DNA from: Bacillota bacterium
GTDB taxonomy: Bacteria > Bacillota > Clostridia > Clostridiales > Clostridiaceae
DNA: 64,000 nucleotides
NCBI GenBank assembly: GCA_030706015.1
Contig: JAUZPI010000008.1
Location: 20,355 to 84,354 of the forward strand
Direction of reading: 5' to 3'
Shown here: positions 27,356-37,124 of the stretch, piece after piece
Numbering within the stretch: position 1 is the stretch's first letter
How the letters are laid out: every line of letters starts with the position of its first letter
Notes under the pieces: model-generated
Told to the model about the DNA's origin: nothing
Seen by the model: the letters and a program-made list of their open reading frames with translations, nothing else
Databases searched by the model: none
Position numbers and translations under genes: made by a program

Positions 27356-28816
27356 GTGAATAAAGAGTTAAAAGAGTTGCATCCAAGAAGAGTATTTAAA
27401 TACTTTGAAGAAATATCTAAGATACCTAGAGCATCAGGTAATGAAATTTTAGTAAGTAATTATTTAGTTGAATTTGCACAAAAACATTCATTAGAAGTAA
27501 TTAGAGATGAAAGCATGAATGTAATAATAAAGAAACCAGCTACTAAAGGATATGAAAAATCAAGAGCAGTTATCCTGCAAGCTCATATGGATATGGTTTG
27601 CGATAAGTTTAAAAACAGCAATCATGATTTTTCAAGTGATCCAATAGAACTAAAGGTAGACGGTGACTTTTTGATGGCAGATGGGACAACACTTGGAGCA
27701 GATAACGGAATAGCAATAGCCTATTACTTAACGATTTTATCTTCAACGGATTATTTTCACCCACCATTAGAGGTACTGATTACAACTGGTGAAGAGGATG
27801 GAATGAAGGGTTCCAGAAGAGTTGAACCATGTAATTTAACTGGAAAGCTGCTAATAAACATGGACACTTGGATAGATAACACTCTTATAGTAGGATGTGC
27901 TGGTGCCGCAAGAAATAAGATTATATTTCCAATAAACTGGGAACAATGCGGCAGAGGGCTACTATCTTTTCAAATAAAAATTAGTGGCTTGATGGGTGGT
28001 CATTCAGGTACTGATATACAAAGAGGAAGAGCAAATTCTAATAAATTAATGGGTAGGTTGCTTAAAGGGTTAAGTGAAAAAATGAATATAAATATATCAA
28101 AAATAAGTGGTGGTTCTAAATTGAACGCCATAGCTAGAGAAACAGAAGTTACTGTATTAATAGAAGCTTCAAAAAGAGACGTATTGTTTAAAGAGTTAGA
28201 TAATTGGAATCATATTTTTAGGAAGGAACTTATTTATGCAGATAAAGATGTAAAAATTACTGCTGAGGAAATAGAAAGTAAAACAAATAAGATGCTCTCA
28301 AAAGATACGACAAATAAATTGATTTCACTAATTATATTAATGCCTCAAGGCATTCAGAGTATTAGAGAGAATTTGAACAATCAAGTGGAGAGTTCCTGTA
28401 ATATAGGTATTATTACTAGTAATGAAAAAGAAGTTATAATTAGTAGTTCAGTTAGAAGTACGCAGAAAAGCTTAAAATACTTTATTTTAAGCCAAATAAA
28501 TGAGATGGCGGATTTAGTTAATGGTAAATTTATTCTAGAAAATGATTACCCAGAATGGGAGTATAATAAACAATCTTATTTAACAGATTTGTGTATAGAA
28601 ACTTATAAAATTATGTATGGAAGAAAACCTAAAATAGCTATTGTTCATTCAGGACTTGAATGCGGCATATTAGGAGAAAAACTTGGGTATATGGACATGA
28701 TTTCCTTTGGTCCTAAAATGCTGGATGTTCATACTCCGGCGGAAAGGCTTAGTATTAGTTCAACCGGAAAAACTTTTCAATACCTGATTGAAATTTTAAG
28801 AAGAATTAAGTATTAG
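27356..28816 (+). CDS. pepD: Aminoacyl-histidine dipeptidase (PepD, M20C family)
   Basis: A 486-residue zinc dipeptidase of broad specificity, cytosolic. Family marks: KELHPRRVFKYFEEISKIPRASGNE start, LQAHMDMVCDK (zinc His and Asp), DGTTLGADNGIAIA (bridging Asp), TTGEEDGMKGS (catalytic Glu pair), INMDTW (metal Asp, where most relatives have NLDSEE), GLMGGHSGTDI in the lid domain, VHSGLECGIL and FGPKMLDVHTPAERL (final His). Start is GTG 27356 because it gives the normal family N-terminus; the GAGAGGA site is somewhat far upstream. Confidence 0.93.
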   Translation: MNKELKELHPRRVFKYFEEISKIPRASGNEILVSNYLVEFAQKHSLEVIRDESMNVIIKKPATKGYEKSRAVILQAHMDMVCDKFKNSNHDFSSDPIELKVDGDFLMADGTTLGADNGIAIAYYLTILSSTDYFHPPLEVLITTGEEDGMKGSRRVEPCNLTGKLLINMDTWIDNTLIVGCAGAARNKIIFPINWEQCGRGLLSFQIKISGLMGGHSGTDIQRGRANSNKLMGRLLKGLSEKMNINISKISGGSKLNAIARETEVTVLIEASKRDVLFKELDNWNHIFRKELIYADKDVKITAEEIESKTNKMLSKDTTNKLISLIILMPQGIQSIRENLNNQVESSCNIGIITSNEKEVIISSSVRSTQKSLKYFILSQINEMADLVNGKFILENDYPEWEYNKQSYLTDLCIETYKIMYGRKPKIAIVHSGLECGILGEKLGYMDMISFGPKMLDVHTPAERLSISSTGKTFQYLIEILRRIKY

Positions 28817-28990
28817 CCAAAAAACAATATAAAAATTAACAACTATTATATATAATAAATTTAACGAATAAGTATTAAAATACTATGTGTAAACTATGCT
28901 TTGTGTACATCTAATTTTATATAAAGTTTATTTTTGGTGTTCAAGTGTATGGCATAATCATTGCTGCTATGACTACTGATAGTTTAACTG

Positions 28991-29023
28991 GAATTCAAAT
29001 GAAGCCAAAGCTTTTTTGAATTC
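28991..29023. repeat. GAATTCAA inverted repeat before the lipoprotein gene
   Basis: GAATTCAA (28991-28998) and TTGAATTC (29016-29023) form an 8-bp inverted repeat, 33 bases before the start of the beta-lactamase-fold gene. It may be a weak hairpin in the leader or an operator. Confidence 0.3.
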
Positions 29024-29055
29024 TTGTTAAACCTTATATGGTAAGGGGGGATATA

Positions 29056-30219
29056 ATGAAAAGAATATTATCATTTATACTGATTATTATTTTAATATCA
29101 ACTGGCTGTGGTAATTTAACAAAGGATGCAGGTAAGATAATCCAGAGGGGTGGTGAAAACAATAAAGTCATTAAGGATAAAATCACCACTTATACTGATG
29201 ATTTTGCCAAACAGCAGAATTTCAGTGGAGTTATACTGGTGGCTAAAGAAAATGATATTTTATTTGAAAAGGGCTATGGTATGGCTAACTATGAAGAGAA
29301 CCAACCCAATAACCCGAAAACTTCCTTTAGGATTGCCTCAATTACAAAGCAAATAACGGCTATGTGCATTATTATTCTTCGTGACATGGGAAAGATAAGT
29401 TTAAGTGATAAGGTTAATAAATATATTCCTGGTTTTCCAAATGGGGATAAAATCACCATAGAGAATTTAATTACTCATAGTTCAGGTATAACTGAGGATT
29501 TATATGGTTCCTCTACAATAGAAGTTATGATGCGTCATAATACTCCAATACAACTTGTAAATATGATAGAAAAGAAAAATACTAATCCCATACCTAATGT
29601 TAAGTTTCAATATTGTAATTCTAATTACATATTACTTGGATATATTATTGAACGTGTTTCAGGGATGAAGTATGAAAACTTTATAAATAGATATATTTTT
29701 AAGCCGTTAGATATGAAAGACTCTAGGTATGATACTAATAAAATTGTTTCAGAGAACGAAGCAGTAGGGTATTTAAATTATAATCAAGGTTTCATTGATG
29801 TTCCAAACTATGATATGTCTGCGCCATATGCAGCAGGTGCTGTTAGATCTACTGTTCATGATTTGTTAAAATGGGATAGAGCTTTATATACTGAAAAGCT
29901 GGTGAAAAAGTCATCTATTGAGGATATATTTAAACCAAGAGTAGAGGAAGGTAATAATCTATATTATGGGTACGGATGGAATATTGAAACAGAAAATATT
30001 GGGGACAATAAATATAATTTATTTTGGCATTACGGAAATATACCTGGATTTAATACATTTATACTTCATGATAATGATGAAGAAAGTGTAGTAATTATAT
30101 TAAGCAACAGAGACTCAGGCTTAATGCAGGGAAATAACCCTATAGCCGTTGGAATAAATAAAGCTGCTCATGATATATCTGTTCTAATAAGGGAACAAGA
30201 TAAACTTAATTCAAAATAA
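29056..30219 (+). CDS. Beta-lactamase-family serine hydrolase lipoprotein
   Basis: A 387-residue lipoprotein with the class C beta-lactamase/DD-peptidase fold. Signal peptide with lipobox STGC (lipidated Cys18). Catalytic SxxK is Ser95-Ile-Thr-Lys98, and the second motif is Tyr186-Cys-Asn188. The third motif is probably HYGNIPG near residue 325, in place of KTG. Members act as esterases, D-aminopeptidases or cell-wall hydrolases; beta-lactam resistance should not be assumed. ATG 29056 follows AAGGGGGG; the earlier in-frame ATG at 29038 lies ahead of that site and would give a less typical signal peptide. Confidence 0.88.
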   Translation: MKRILSFILIIILISTGCGNLTKDAGKIIQRGGENNKVIKDKITTYTDDFAKQQNFSGVILVAKENDILFEKGYGMANYEENQPNNPKTSFRIASITKQITAMCIIILRDMGKISLSDKVNKYIPGFPNGDKITIENLITHSSGITEDLYGSSTIEVMMRHNTPIQLVNMIEKKNTNPIPNVKFQYCNSNYILLGYIIERVSGMKYENFINRYIFKPLDMKDSRYDTNKIVSENEAVGYLNYNQGFIDVPNYDMSAPYAAGAVRSTVHDLLKWDRALYTEKLVKKSSIEDIFKPRVEEGNNLYYGYGWNIETENIGDNKYNLFWHYGNIPGFNTFILHDNDEESVVIILSNRDSGLMQGNNPIAVGINKAAHDISVLIREQDKLNSK

Positions 30220-30276
30220 AAAGGATTTTTGAAATATATGTAGAATAATTACTTAATGATAAAGGGGGTATAATAT

Positions 30277-30606
30277 ATGGATAGAAGATTTACAACTACT
30301 TCATTTGATTTTCAAGGATATAAGATTGTGGAGTATTATGGAATAGTTAGAGGGATTACTGTACGTTCCAGAAGTATTGTTGGTAATATAGGTGCAGGTC
30401 TTCAAAGCTTAGTGGGTGGTAACATAACTTTATATTCTGAACTATGCGAAAAAGCTAGAGAAGAGGCATACGAAAAAATGATGATGCATGCAGATGCAAC
30501 TCCAGCAAATGCAATAATCGGATTAAGATATGATGCTAATGAAGTAGCTCAAGGAATAACTGAAGTCTTGTGCTACGGAACAGCTGTAAAAATAGAAAAG
30601 ATATAA
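30277..30606 (+). CDS. YbjQ/UPF0145 family protein
   Basis: A 109-residue member of UPF0145 (YbjQ, DUF74), a small pentameric fold often labelled heavy-metal-binding, without proven function. The family pattern is clear: TTTSFDFQGYKIVEYYGIVRG, then LCEKAREEAYEKMMMHADATPANAIIGLRYD and the final VLCYGTAVKIEK. AAAGGGGG precedes ATG 30277. It ends in an unusually long perfect terminator shared with the opposing gene. Confidence 0.92.
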   Translation: MDRRFTTTSFDFQGYKIVEYYGIVRGITVRSRSIVGNIGAGLQSLVGGNITLYSELCEKAREEAYEKMMMHADATPANAIIGLRYDANEVAQGITEVLCYGTAVKIEKI

Positions 30607-30649
30607 AACCTAAAAAGCACAGGTATTTTTAACCTGTGCTTTTTAGGTT
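30607..30649. terminator. Bidirectional terminator with an 18-bp perfect stem
   Basis: The stem arms at 30607-30624 and 30632-30649 are perfectly complementary (core AAAAAGCACAGGT/ACCTGTGCTTTTT) around a 7-base loop. It serves the converging YbjQ and flavin reductase genes and overlaps the last codon of the latter. Confidence 0.93.
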
Positions 30650-31223
30650 ATTTCTTTTTTCTTTTTTGAACAGAAAAACCAAATTTGCCAATAGCCTTTG
30701 AAGGCAAAGGATAGTATTCTCCATGACAGTATGCCATTAAATTAGCCTTTTCGTAATGGATTTTTCCTTTGACATCAATTAATTGTTCATCTACATTAAC
30801 AGATAAGACTTCAGCAAGAAGTAAATCATGTGTTCCTAAAGGAGTGATATTCACAAGCTTACATTCTAAAGAAATAGGGCACTCATCAATAATTGGAACT
30901 CTTACCGTCTCTGCAGTGGAAAGGGTAAAATTACAATGTTTAATCTTATCTATATCACGTCCCGAACGTACACCACAAAAATCAACTTCTTTAACAAGAG
31001 TTTTAGGTGGTAAATTAACAACAAATTCACCAGTATCTTTTATGAAATCATAAGAAAGTCGCTCTGGACGTACTGCTACGGTTATCATAGCAGGTCGAGT
31101 ACAAGCGGTACCAATCCAACCTACTGTAAACACATTTACCTTTCCAGCAGTATTTTGAGATGTTATCAGTACTACTGGAACAGGGTTAAGCATTGCGCTT
31201 CCCTTGAAAGTTTTTTTCACCAT
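30648..31223 (-). CDS. Flavin reductase-like FMN-binding split-barrel protein
   Basis: A 191-residue protein of the DIM6/NTAB flavin reductase-like family, which binds FMN as a dimer and reduces flavin or small substrates with NAD(P)H. Recognised by NPVPVVLITSQNTAGKVNVFTVGWIGTACTRPAMITVAVRPERLSYDFIKDTGEFVVNLP, the canonical N-terminal half, and by the FCGVRSGRDIDKI loop. It ends in a lysine-rich tail. The start at 31223 is supported by AGGAGAG on the minus strand. Its electron acceptor is unknown. Confidence 0.92.
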   Translation of the reverse strand: MVKKTFKGSAMLNPVPVVLITSQNTAGKVNVFTVGWIGTACTRPAMITVAVRPERLSYDFIKDTGEFVVNLPPKTLVKEVDFCGVRSGRDIDKIKHCNFTLSTAETVRVPIIDECPISLECKLVNITPLGTHDLLLAEVLSVNVDEQLIDVKGKIHYEKANLMAYCHGEYYPLPSKAIGKFGFSVQKRKKK

Positions 31224-31402
31224 TTTTATCTCTCCTAGTATAAAATAAAGCTAATCTAAATTGAATTTTATTAATCCATCTTGAGACAGCAAGCATATGA
31301 ATATTATAGATTAAAAAATTCCAATAGTATAGTAATTTAGATATTTATGAATTACTTTATTACATATATGTAAACAATATATAAATAATAATATAGCCAT
31401 CA

Positions 31403-31431
31403 TTGACCGACTAAAATAGGAGTGCTTTAAT
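31403..31431 (+). promoter_or_regulatory. Putative sigma-A promoter for the YibE/F gene
   Basis: TTGACC (31403-31408), 17 bases, TTTAAT (31426-31431), 57 bases before the ATG at 31488. Confidence 0.5.
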
Positions 31432-31487
31432 ATAATAGTAAATAAAATTCTATCTATAGAACCATGGCTTAAAGGTTGGTGTAGTGT

Positions 31488-32612
31488 ATGAAGAAAAGAT
31501 ATATAAAAATTAGTGTTGTATTGGCTACTATTATAATTTGCTTATTTTTTTTATTTGATAGAAATTTAAGCAATGATAATAGCGCGGATGCTGTTCATGG
31601 TATTGTTGTACAAACTCTTCAAGATAAAAGCTTAGCTGCAGGCAGTAACACCTATGGTAAAGTACAGGTAAAGATTATTTCTGGAGACCATAAAGGACAG
31701 ATAGTAGTTATTGACAATATGATAAATGATAAGACCTCTCATGAGGCATTTGCTAAGAAGGGCGATGAGGTTTTATTAAATATTGATGAAGATAATTCTG
31801 GTCATATAAAAAAGGCTTATATGTATGAGATTGTTAGATATAAAATTATTCTTGCATTAGGAGCCTTTTTTGTGGGACTTCTAGCTTTGATTGGAGGGAA
31901 AAAAGGAGTAAAGTCAATTTTAGCACTGATTATAACAGGGGCAGCTGTTATTAAAATTATTATACCACTTACAATTATCGGTTTTAATCCAATGATAGTA
32001 TCTATTATAGTTTGTATAGTGGTAAGTATGATTAACTTAATAATAATAAGCGGCAAAAACAAGAAAACTGCAGCTGCAATAATAGGTACTGTTGGTGGAG
32101 TTATAATCGCAGGCATAATTGCAGCAGTGTCAATAAATCTCCTTAGGCTTATAGGTCTTACTGATGAGGAAGCTCAAATGTTAATATATATTTCTCAAAA
32201 CACTTCTTTCAATTTTAAGGGGTTACTGTTTGCAGGCATGTTAATGGGAGCTCTTGGAGCTGTCATGGATGTAAGTATGTCTATTGCTTCTTCTATGGAT
32301 GAGATAAGAAAGAGCAATGAAGAGATTTCAACAAGAGATTTGATAAAATCAGGAATGAATGTGGGAAAAGATATTATGGGTACCATGGCAAATACACTTA
32401 TTCTTGCATACGCTGGCGGATCCATGTATGTGCTTATGCTTATGAATTCGTATAACCTATCCCTGTTAAGAACATTGAATCAGGATGTGATGGCGTCAGA
32501 AATTGTTAAAACATTATCTGGAAGCATTGGACTTATTCTTACTATACCTATTACAGCAGTAGCTTCTGCCATAATTCAAAATAGAAACCCCAAAAAACAG
32601 GATTATAATTAA
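31488..32612 (+). CDS. YibE/F-like multipass membrane protein
   Basis: A 374-residue integral membrane protein of the YibE/F family; its transport or signalling role is not established. One N-terminal hydrophobic segment (about 7-24), an extracytoplasmic beta-rich domain (about 35-115, VHGIVVQTLQ...VKIISGDHKGQIVVIDN), then seven or so transmembrane helices with the family motif FAGMLMGALGAVMDVSMSIASSMDEI. The ribosome site (AAGGTTGGTG) is weak. Its stop codon lies within the terminator stem shared with the next gene. Confidence 0.88.
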   Translation: MKKRYIKISVVLATIIICLFFLFDRNLSNDNSADAVHGIVVQTLQDKSLAAGSNTYGKVQVKIISGDHKGQIVVIDNMINDKTSHEAFAKKGDEVLLNIDEDNSGHIKKAYMYEIVRYKIILALGAFFVGLLALIGGKKGVKSILALIITGAAVIKIIIPLTIIGFNPMIVSIIVCIVVSMINLIIISGKNKKTAAAIIGTVGGVIIAGIIAAVSINLLRLIGLTDEEAQMLIYISQNTSFNFKGLLFAGMLMGALGAVMDVSMSIASSMDEIRKSNEEISTRDLIKSGMNVGKDIMGTMANTLILAYAGGSMYVLMLMNSYNLSLLRTLNQDVMASEIVKTLSGSIGLILTIPITAVASAIIQNRNPKKQDYN

Positions 32613-32623
32613 TCCTGTTTTTT
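32592..32623. terminator. Bidirectional terminator
   Basis: AAAAAACAGGATT (32592-32604) pairs perfectly with AATCCTGTTTTTT (32611-32623). It serves the converging YibE/F and PilZ genes. Confidence 0.92.
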
Positions 32624-32939
32624 ATATTGTTTTTCTAGAGGCATACTCGTTAATATATTCTGCCAGCTGATTTTTATTATCTAGGTTGTGAAATATAAAC
32701 TTTATCCTGTATTCGTTTACATTAACCTGCTCAACAATGTGTGCATGAAGAATAAATTGTTCGTTAAATATAAAGTTTAGCTTAATATATTCATGGCTTT
32801 CAATTTTTCCGTCACATTTAATTCGTGCACCCCAACAAGATATATTTTTGATAACTCCATTATATATAAAATGTTCAAAGAAAATATGAGCATGAATATT
32901 AGTATTGATTCTTACTGAGTCCCTTCGGTCCTTGGGCAT
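32622..32939 (-). CDS. Single-domain PilZ protein (c-di-GMP receptor)
   Basis: A 105-residue stand-alone PilZ domain. Both c-di-GMP-binding motifs are present: RxxxR (Arg6-Asp-Ser-Val-Arg10) and NxSxxG (NISCWG). The rest follows the six-stranded barrel pattern. It probably reads out cyclic di-GMP to control motility, envelope polysaccharide or adhesion, but the partner is unknown and no c-di-GMP enzymes are in this window. It converges on the YibE/F gene. Confidence 0.85.
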   Translation of the reverse strand: MPKDRRDSVRINTNIHAHIFFEHFIYNGVIKNISCWGARIKCDGKIESHEYIKLNFIFNEQFILHAHIVEQVNVNEYRIKFIFHNLDNKNQLAEYINEYASRKTI

Positions 32940-33141
32940 AAAATCACTCCTTTTTTATCGTTATAGATGTGTTGAAGTATTTTATTCAAGTGGATGATAT
33001 AACAGTCCCTTGGTATATGTATATTATGGATTTGACGTTTTATGATTGTTTTTGAAAAAAATATAAAATAAAACTTAATAAAAAATATCTTTTCTAAGAT
33101 TTATTCGTAAATATCTATAGTAATACATGGAGGTGTTATAA

Positions 33142-34155
33142 ATGAATGCAAAAAAATCTGTTAAGTACGGAATTGTTTTCTCAGTAATGATTAGTACAGC
33201 ATTGTTATCAGGATGTTCTATGTTTCCTAGTGAGGAGGCTCAACTTGACCCGCCTTTAATAAAACCAAAGGCAGTAGCTGTTGAATTAGCAACTGCTGAG
33301 AAAAAGGATATTGATAAGTATATAACGGGATATGGAAGTCTCACTTCAACACATGATATGCCTCTTTTCTCAAAGCAATCAGGATTGAGATTAAAAGAGA
33401 TATATGTAAAATCAGGGGATATGGTTAAAAAGGGACAGCTTGTAGCAGAATTAGATTCAGGAGATTTGGAATCAAAGATAAAAATTGAGCAGTATAATCT
33501 GGATAAGGCACAACTTAAATATGAACAAATCCAAAATGGAAACGATAACTATGCAATAAAGATGGCAAAGGATGATTTGCTTATTGAACAGCAAAGTGTA
33601 AGTAATCTGCAAGAACAACTGCAAAAGACTAAATTTATCTCACCAATAGATGGGCAGGTGTCTTTTATAGAAAAAATGCAGCCGGGAGATATGGTTGAAG
33701 CATATAAACCTATAGTAGTTATATCTGATCCTAGTAAGCTTCAATTGTATTATCAATCAAACGAAAGTAGTATTCAGCAGGTTAAGAAGGGGATGAAAGC
33801 ACAAATAACCTATAATAACAGTACTCTCACAGGGGAAGTGGTTACTAGTCCAGAGGATGCTCCACCAAACGTCAGCGATAAAATGAAAAATGCTGTTATT
33901 ATTAATGTGGATAATTTACCTACTGATGCTAAGATGGGAGATACTATGCAGTTCTCGGTTGCTGTTGAAAGCAAAAAGGATGCCATTGTAATTCCAATCG
34001 AGGCATTAGAACAGTTTGGAAGTTCCTGCAAAGTGGCTGTGCAAGATAAGAATGCTCAAAAAGAGGTAAGTGTTCAAATAGGTATACAGAATTCAAAGGA
34101 AGTAGAAATTGTTTCTGGTATAAGTGAAGGTCAAAAGGTTGTATTAAACAAATAG
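33142..34155 (+). CDS. MacA-like membrane fusion (HlyD-family) lipoprotein
   Basis: A 337-residue periplasmic-adaptor-type subunit of an ABC exporter. Signal peptide with lipobox LSGC (Cys25). It has a split lipoyl/biotinyl domain (LKEIYVKSGDMVKKGQLVAELD and FISPIDGQVSFIEKMQPGDMVE) around a short coiled-coil hairpin (about 110-160), then beta-barrel and membrane-proximal domains (about 190-337). ATG 33142 follows TGGAGG. First gene of a four-gene unit with a permease and two ATPases, spaced 12, 2 and 37 bases apart, which indicates an efflux or lipoprotein/peptide export machine of MacAB/YknXYZ type; the substrate is unknown. Confidence 0.92.
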   Translation: MNAKKSVKYGIVFSVMISTALLSGCSMFPSEEAQLDPPLIKPKAVAVELATAEKKDIDKYITGYGSLTSTHDMPLFSKQSGLRLKEIYVKSGDMVKKGQLVAELDSGDLESKIKIEQYNLDKAQLKYEQIQNGNDNYAIKMAKDDLLIEQQSVSNLQEQLQKTKFISPIDGQVSFIEKMQPGDMVEAYKPIVVISDPSKLQLYYQSNESSIQQVKKGMKAQITYNNSTLTGEVVTSPEDAPPNVSDKMKNAVIINVDNLPTDAKMGDTMQFSVAVESKKDAIVIPIEALEQFGSSCKVAVQDKNAQKEVSVQIGIQNSKEVEIVSGISEGQKVVLNK

Positions 34156-34167
34156 GAAGTGATTAAA

Positions 34168-37122
34168 TTGAATTTAGTAAAAATGGTTTTAAGAAAGATG
34201 CTAAAAAATAAGAGCTTTATTTTCTTCCTACTTTTAGGTCTACTTGTTTCAGCTGCACTGATGAGTAGTATTCCAATGTATACCTATGGTATTTTACAGA
34301 AATCAATAATAAACGATATGGAAAACTATCAAAAGCAAAATAATGAATTTCCTGGAGCCTATACTATAAGCTATACCGAGGATGACAGCAGCATAAGTAT
34401 TGATAATGGTGGATCAGTTTATAAAGACAGTAAAGCTCTTGATATATACAAAAAGAAACTAACAACTTTTTCGAATTTGGATGAATATATATCTAAAAAG
34501 GTTAAGACCCAGGTAAAGATTCCGGTGCTGTCATATTCAGCATATTATTCAACAGATCAAAAGGTGTTATCTCTAGAAGATGGTACTAAACCTGACAACT
34601 TAGCATATGTGGCTAAACTTGAGTCATTTAAGGATATAGAAAAGCATGTGAATATAAGTGGTAAAACACCAGCTGATCATGTTGTAAATGGAGTATATGA
34701 AGTCATGGTATCTAATGATGCCTTATCAAAATTAGGTATGGAACTTGGAAGAGTCTATACGTTAGATGATAAAAGAAGCTACGGTTTTAGTTCTGTGAAA
34801 GTAATGGTTGTAGGTACATTTAATATCAAGGATTCAAAGGACTTATATTGGCTTCATTTTAATGAAGATTTTTTCTCTGAAGGTCTTATTATGGATGAAT
34901 CGCTGTTCAAAAAAGATTTTATTTTTAAGCAGCCTACTCAAATTATGTATGCTAAATGGTGTTACGATTTTGATTATCATAAGCTAAAAATTTCGGATAT
35001 AGACAATATAGCGGATGGTAATGAAAAAATAAATGATACAATTAGAGGATATTACAACAAGCTTGAAATTAGTCCAACTATTATGGGATTAATCGGACAG
35101 TATGTTCAAAAAGAGAATAGTTTAAAAAACACCATGTGGGTATTAAATATATCAGTAATATGTGTTTTATATCTCTACTTCTTTATGGTATCAACTTTAA
35201 TAGTAAGAAGTGAGGGTACAGAAATTTCATTATTAAGCAGCAGAGGAGCAAAAAAAATACAAATAGTCTTCATATACGTGCTTGAAGGACTGATAATGGG
35301 AACAGTATCTCTAGTTTTCGGCCCTATGCTGGGAGTATTGTTTTGTAAGATACTAGGGGCTTCAAATGGATTCTTAGAATTTGTTAATAGAAAGCCGCTT
35401 CCTGTAATACTTAGCGGAGATACATATGGATATGTACTATTAGGTTTGCTGTTTTTTATCATTGCATTAATTATCCCAGTATATGCAACAGCTAAAAATA
35501 GTATTGTTAATTATAAAAGAAATGCATCACGGCAATTGACAAAAACTCTTTGGGAAAAATACTTTATCGACTGTATTCTATTAGGAATTGCAGTATATGG
35601 GTATTATGCTTTTACCCAGAGACAAAAATTAATAAAGCATGTAAGTTCCTCTTTGCAGAGTACATCTATCGATCCAAGTTTATTTCTTACACCTATAGTA
35701 TTTATGATTGCAGTATGCCTGTTATTTTTAAGGTTATACCCATATGTAATTAGGTTTATTTATTGGATAGGAAGAAAGTTCTGGTCACCGCCAATTTATG
35801 CAACCTTGATTCAGGTTGGGAGATCTGTAAAGGACTATCATTTTCTTATGACCTTTTTAATTATTACAGTATCAGTGGGCATGTTTAGTTCTTCTGCAGC
35901 AAGAACCATAAATAGCAATATTGAGGAAAGGATTAAATATCAAATTGGTGCGGATATGGATATACATCCATTATGGTCTAGTGAGAAGACAAAAGACTCT
36001 GGTGCCCCAGTATCCACTGGTGAACAAAATGATGGAGATAAGCCGATTTTCCAAAACACAAAATACAAGACATTACCAGAAAATATTTATTTAGAACCAT
36101 CCTTTGAGCCTTATACTAATATTCCTGGAGTAGAGCATGTCACAAAAGTATTTGTAAAAAATACTGCTGATGTATTTTCTCAAGAGTCCAATCAAAAGAA
36201 TGTAAGTTTAATGGGAATAGAACCATATGACTTTGGAAATGTTGCATGGATAAGGAAAGGTATGCTGCCACACAGTATAAACGAATATTTAAATATTTTA
36301 ACTAATCAGGAAAACGGCTGCTTAATTTCACAGTCTCTTAGTGAGGCTGGCATCATACATGTTGGTGACAAAATATCTGTTGGATGGGAAGGAAATAACA
36401 CAGATTTAATTGTATGCGGTATTGTGAACTATTGGCCTTCTTGGGATCCTGATAATAGACCACAAAATGCAAAAGAGTCAGATAATGATAGTACAAAGCC
36501 AATGTTAGTAGTTGCCAATCTTAAATATATACAAAATAAAATTCCAATTGAGCCTTACAATATTTGGTTGAAATTAAAACCAGGGGCTTCAAGTGAAAAA
36601 ATATATCAATACATGAAGGATAAAAATTTATACACAAATAAAATAAACGATACTAAACAGCAGATTATTGCTATGAAAAATGACCCTATAGAATTAGCCA
36701 TAAATGGTTCTATGAATATAGGATTTATAATGAGTGCTATTATATGTTTGTTTGGTTTTATACTGTATTGGGTTTTATCAATAAAATCAAGAACCTTGCA
36801 AATAGGGGTGCTTAGAGCAATTGGTATGTCAGCTAAAAAAGTAAGGTTGATGATGATATGGGAACAGGTGCTAACCTCTGTGGTGGCTATGATTGGAGGG
36901 GTTGTAGTTGGTTTAGCAACAAGTGCATTATATCTGCCATTTTTCCAAGTATCCCTAGATGCATCTTCGAAGGTTCCACCGTTTAAGGTTATTTCTTATT
37001 TGGGCGACAGGGTGAAAATTTATTGTTTTATGATATTTATTTTTGCAGTAGGTTTTGGATTAATAACCTATGTTTTATCAAGTATGAAAATTAATAATGT
37101 ACTGAAGTTAGGAGAGGATTAA
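34168..37122 (+). CDS. Large FtsX/MacB-type ABC transporter permease
   Basis: A 984-residue permease with two FtsX-like modules. The N-terminal helix (about 13-35) leads into a large extracytoplasmic domain (about 36-310), three helices (about 320-470), a further pair near 490-540, a second FtsX half starting near 555 (TFLIITVSVGMFSSSAARTINSNIEERIKYQIGADMDIHPLW), another external domain and a final three-helix bundle (from about 855) with the IGVLRAIGMSAKKVRLMMIWEQ signature. The start is taken as TTG 34168, eight bases after AGGAAG; the GTG at 34159 sits within that site. Double-size permeases of this sort act without a second permease subunit. Confidence 0.9.
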   Translation: MNLVKMVLRKMLKNKSFIFFLLLGLLVSAALMSSIPMYTYGILQKSIINDMENYQKQNNEFPGAYTISYTEDDSSISIDNGGSVYKDSKALDIYKKKLTTFSNLDEYISKKVKTQVKIPVLSYSAYYSTDQKVLSLEDGTKPDNLAYVAKLESFKDIEKHVNISGKTPADHVVNGVYEVMVSNDALSKLGMELGRVYTLDDKRSYGFSSVKVMVVGTFNIKDSKDLYWLHFNEDFFSEGLIMDESLFKKDFIFKQPTQIMYAKWCYDFDYHKLKISDIDNIADGNEKINDTIRGYYNKLEISPTIMGLIGQYVQKENSLKNTMWVLNISVICVLYLYFFMVSTLIVRSEGTEISLLSSRGAKKIQIVFIYVLEGLIMGTVSLVFGPMLGVLFCKILGASNGFLEFVNRKPLPVILSGDTYGYVLLGLLFFIIALIIPVYATAKNSIVNYKRNASRQLTKTLWEKYFIDCILLGIAVYGYYAFTQRQKLIKHVSSSLQSTSIDPSLFLTPIVFMIAVCLLFLRLYPYVIRFIYWIGRKFWSPPIYATLIQVGRSVKDYHFLMTFLIITVSVGMFSSSAARTINSNIEERIKYQIGADMDIHPLWSSEKTKDSGAPVSTGEQNDGDKPIFQNTKYKTLPENIYLEPSFEPYTNIPGVEHVTKVFVKNTADVFSQESNQKNVSLMGIEPYDFGNVAWIRKGMLPHSINEYLNILTNQENGCLISQSLSEAGIIHVGDKISVGWEGNNTDLIVCGIVNYWPSWDPDNRPQNAKESDNDSTKPMLVVANLKYIQNKIPIEPYNIWLKLKPGASSEKIYQYMKDKNLYTNKINDTKQQIIAMKNDPIELAINGSMNIGFIMSAIICLFGFILYWVLSIKSRTLQIGVLRAIGMSAKKVRLMMIWEQVLTSVVAMIGGVVVGLATSALYLPFFQVSLDASSKVPPFKVISYLGDRVKIYCFMIFIFAVGFGLITYVLSSMKINNVLKLGED

Positions 37123-37124
37123 CT

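Noticed and set aside
29056..30219. Antibiotic-resistance beta-lactamase
   Set aside because: SxxK and YxN are present, but the protein is a lipoprotein of the broad serine hydrolase family with no clear KTG motif; resistance cannot be inferred.
30607..30649. Mobile-element terminal repeat (18-bp perfect inverted repeat)
   Set aside because: The short loop, T/A tracts and position between convergent stops identify it as a bidirectional terminator.
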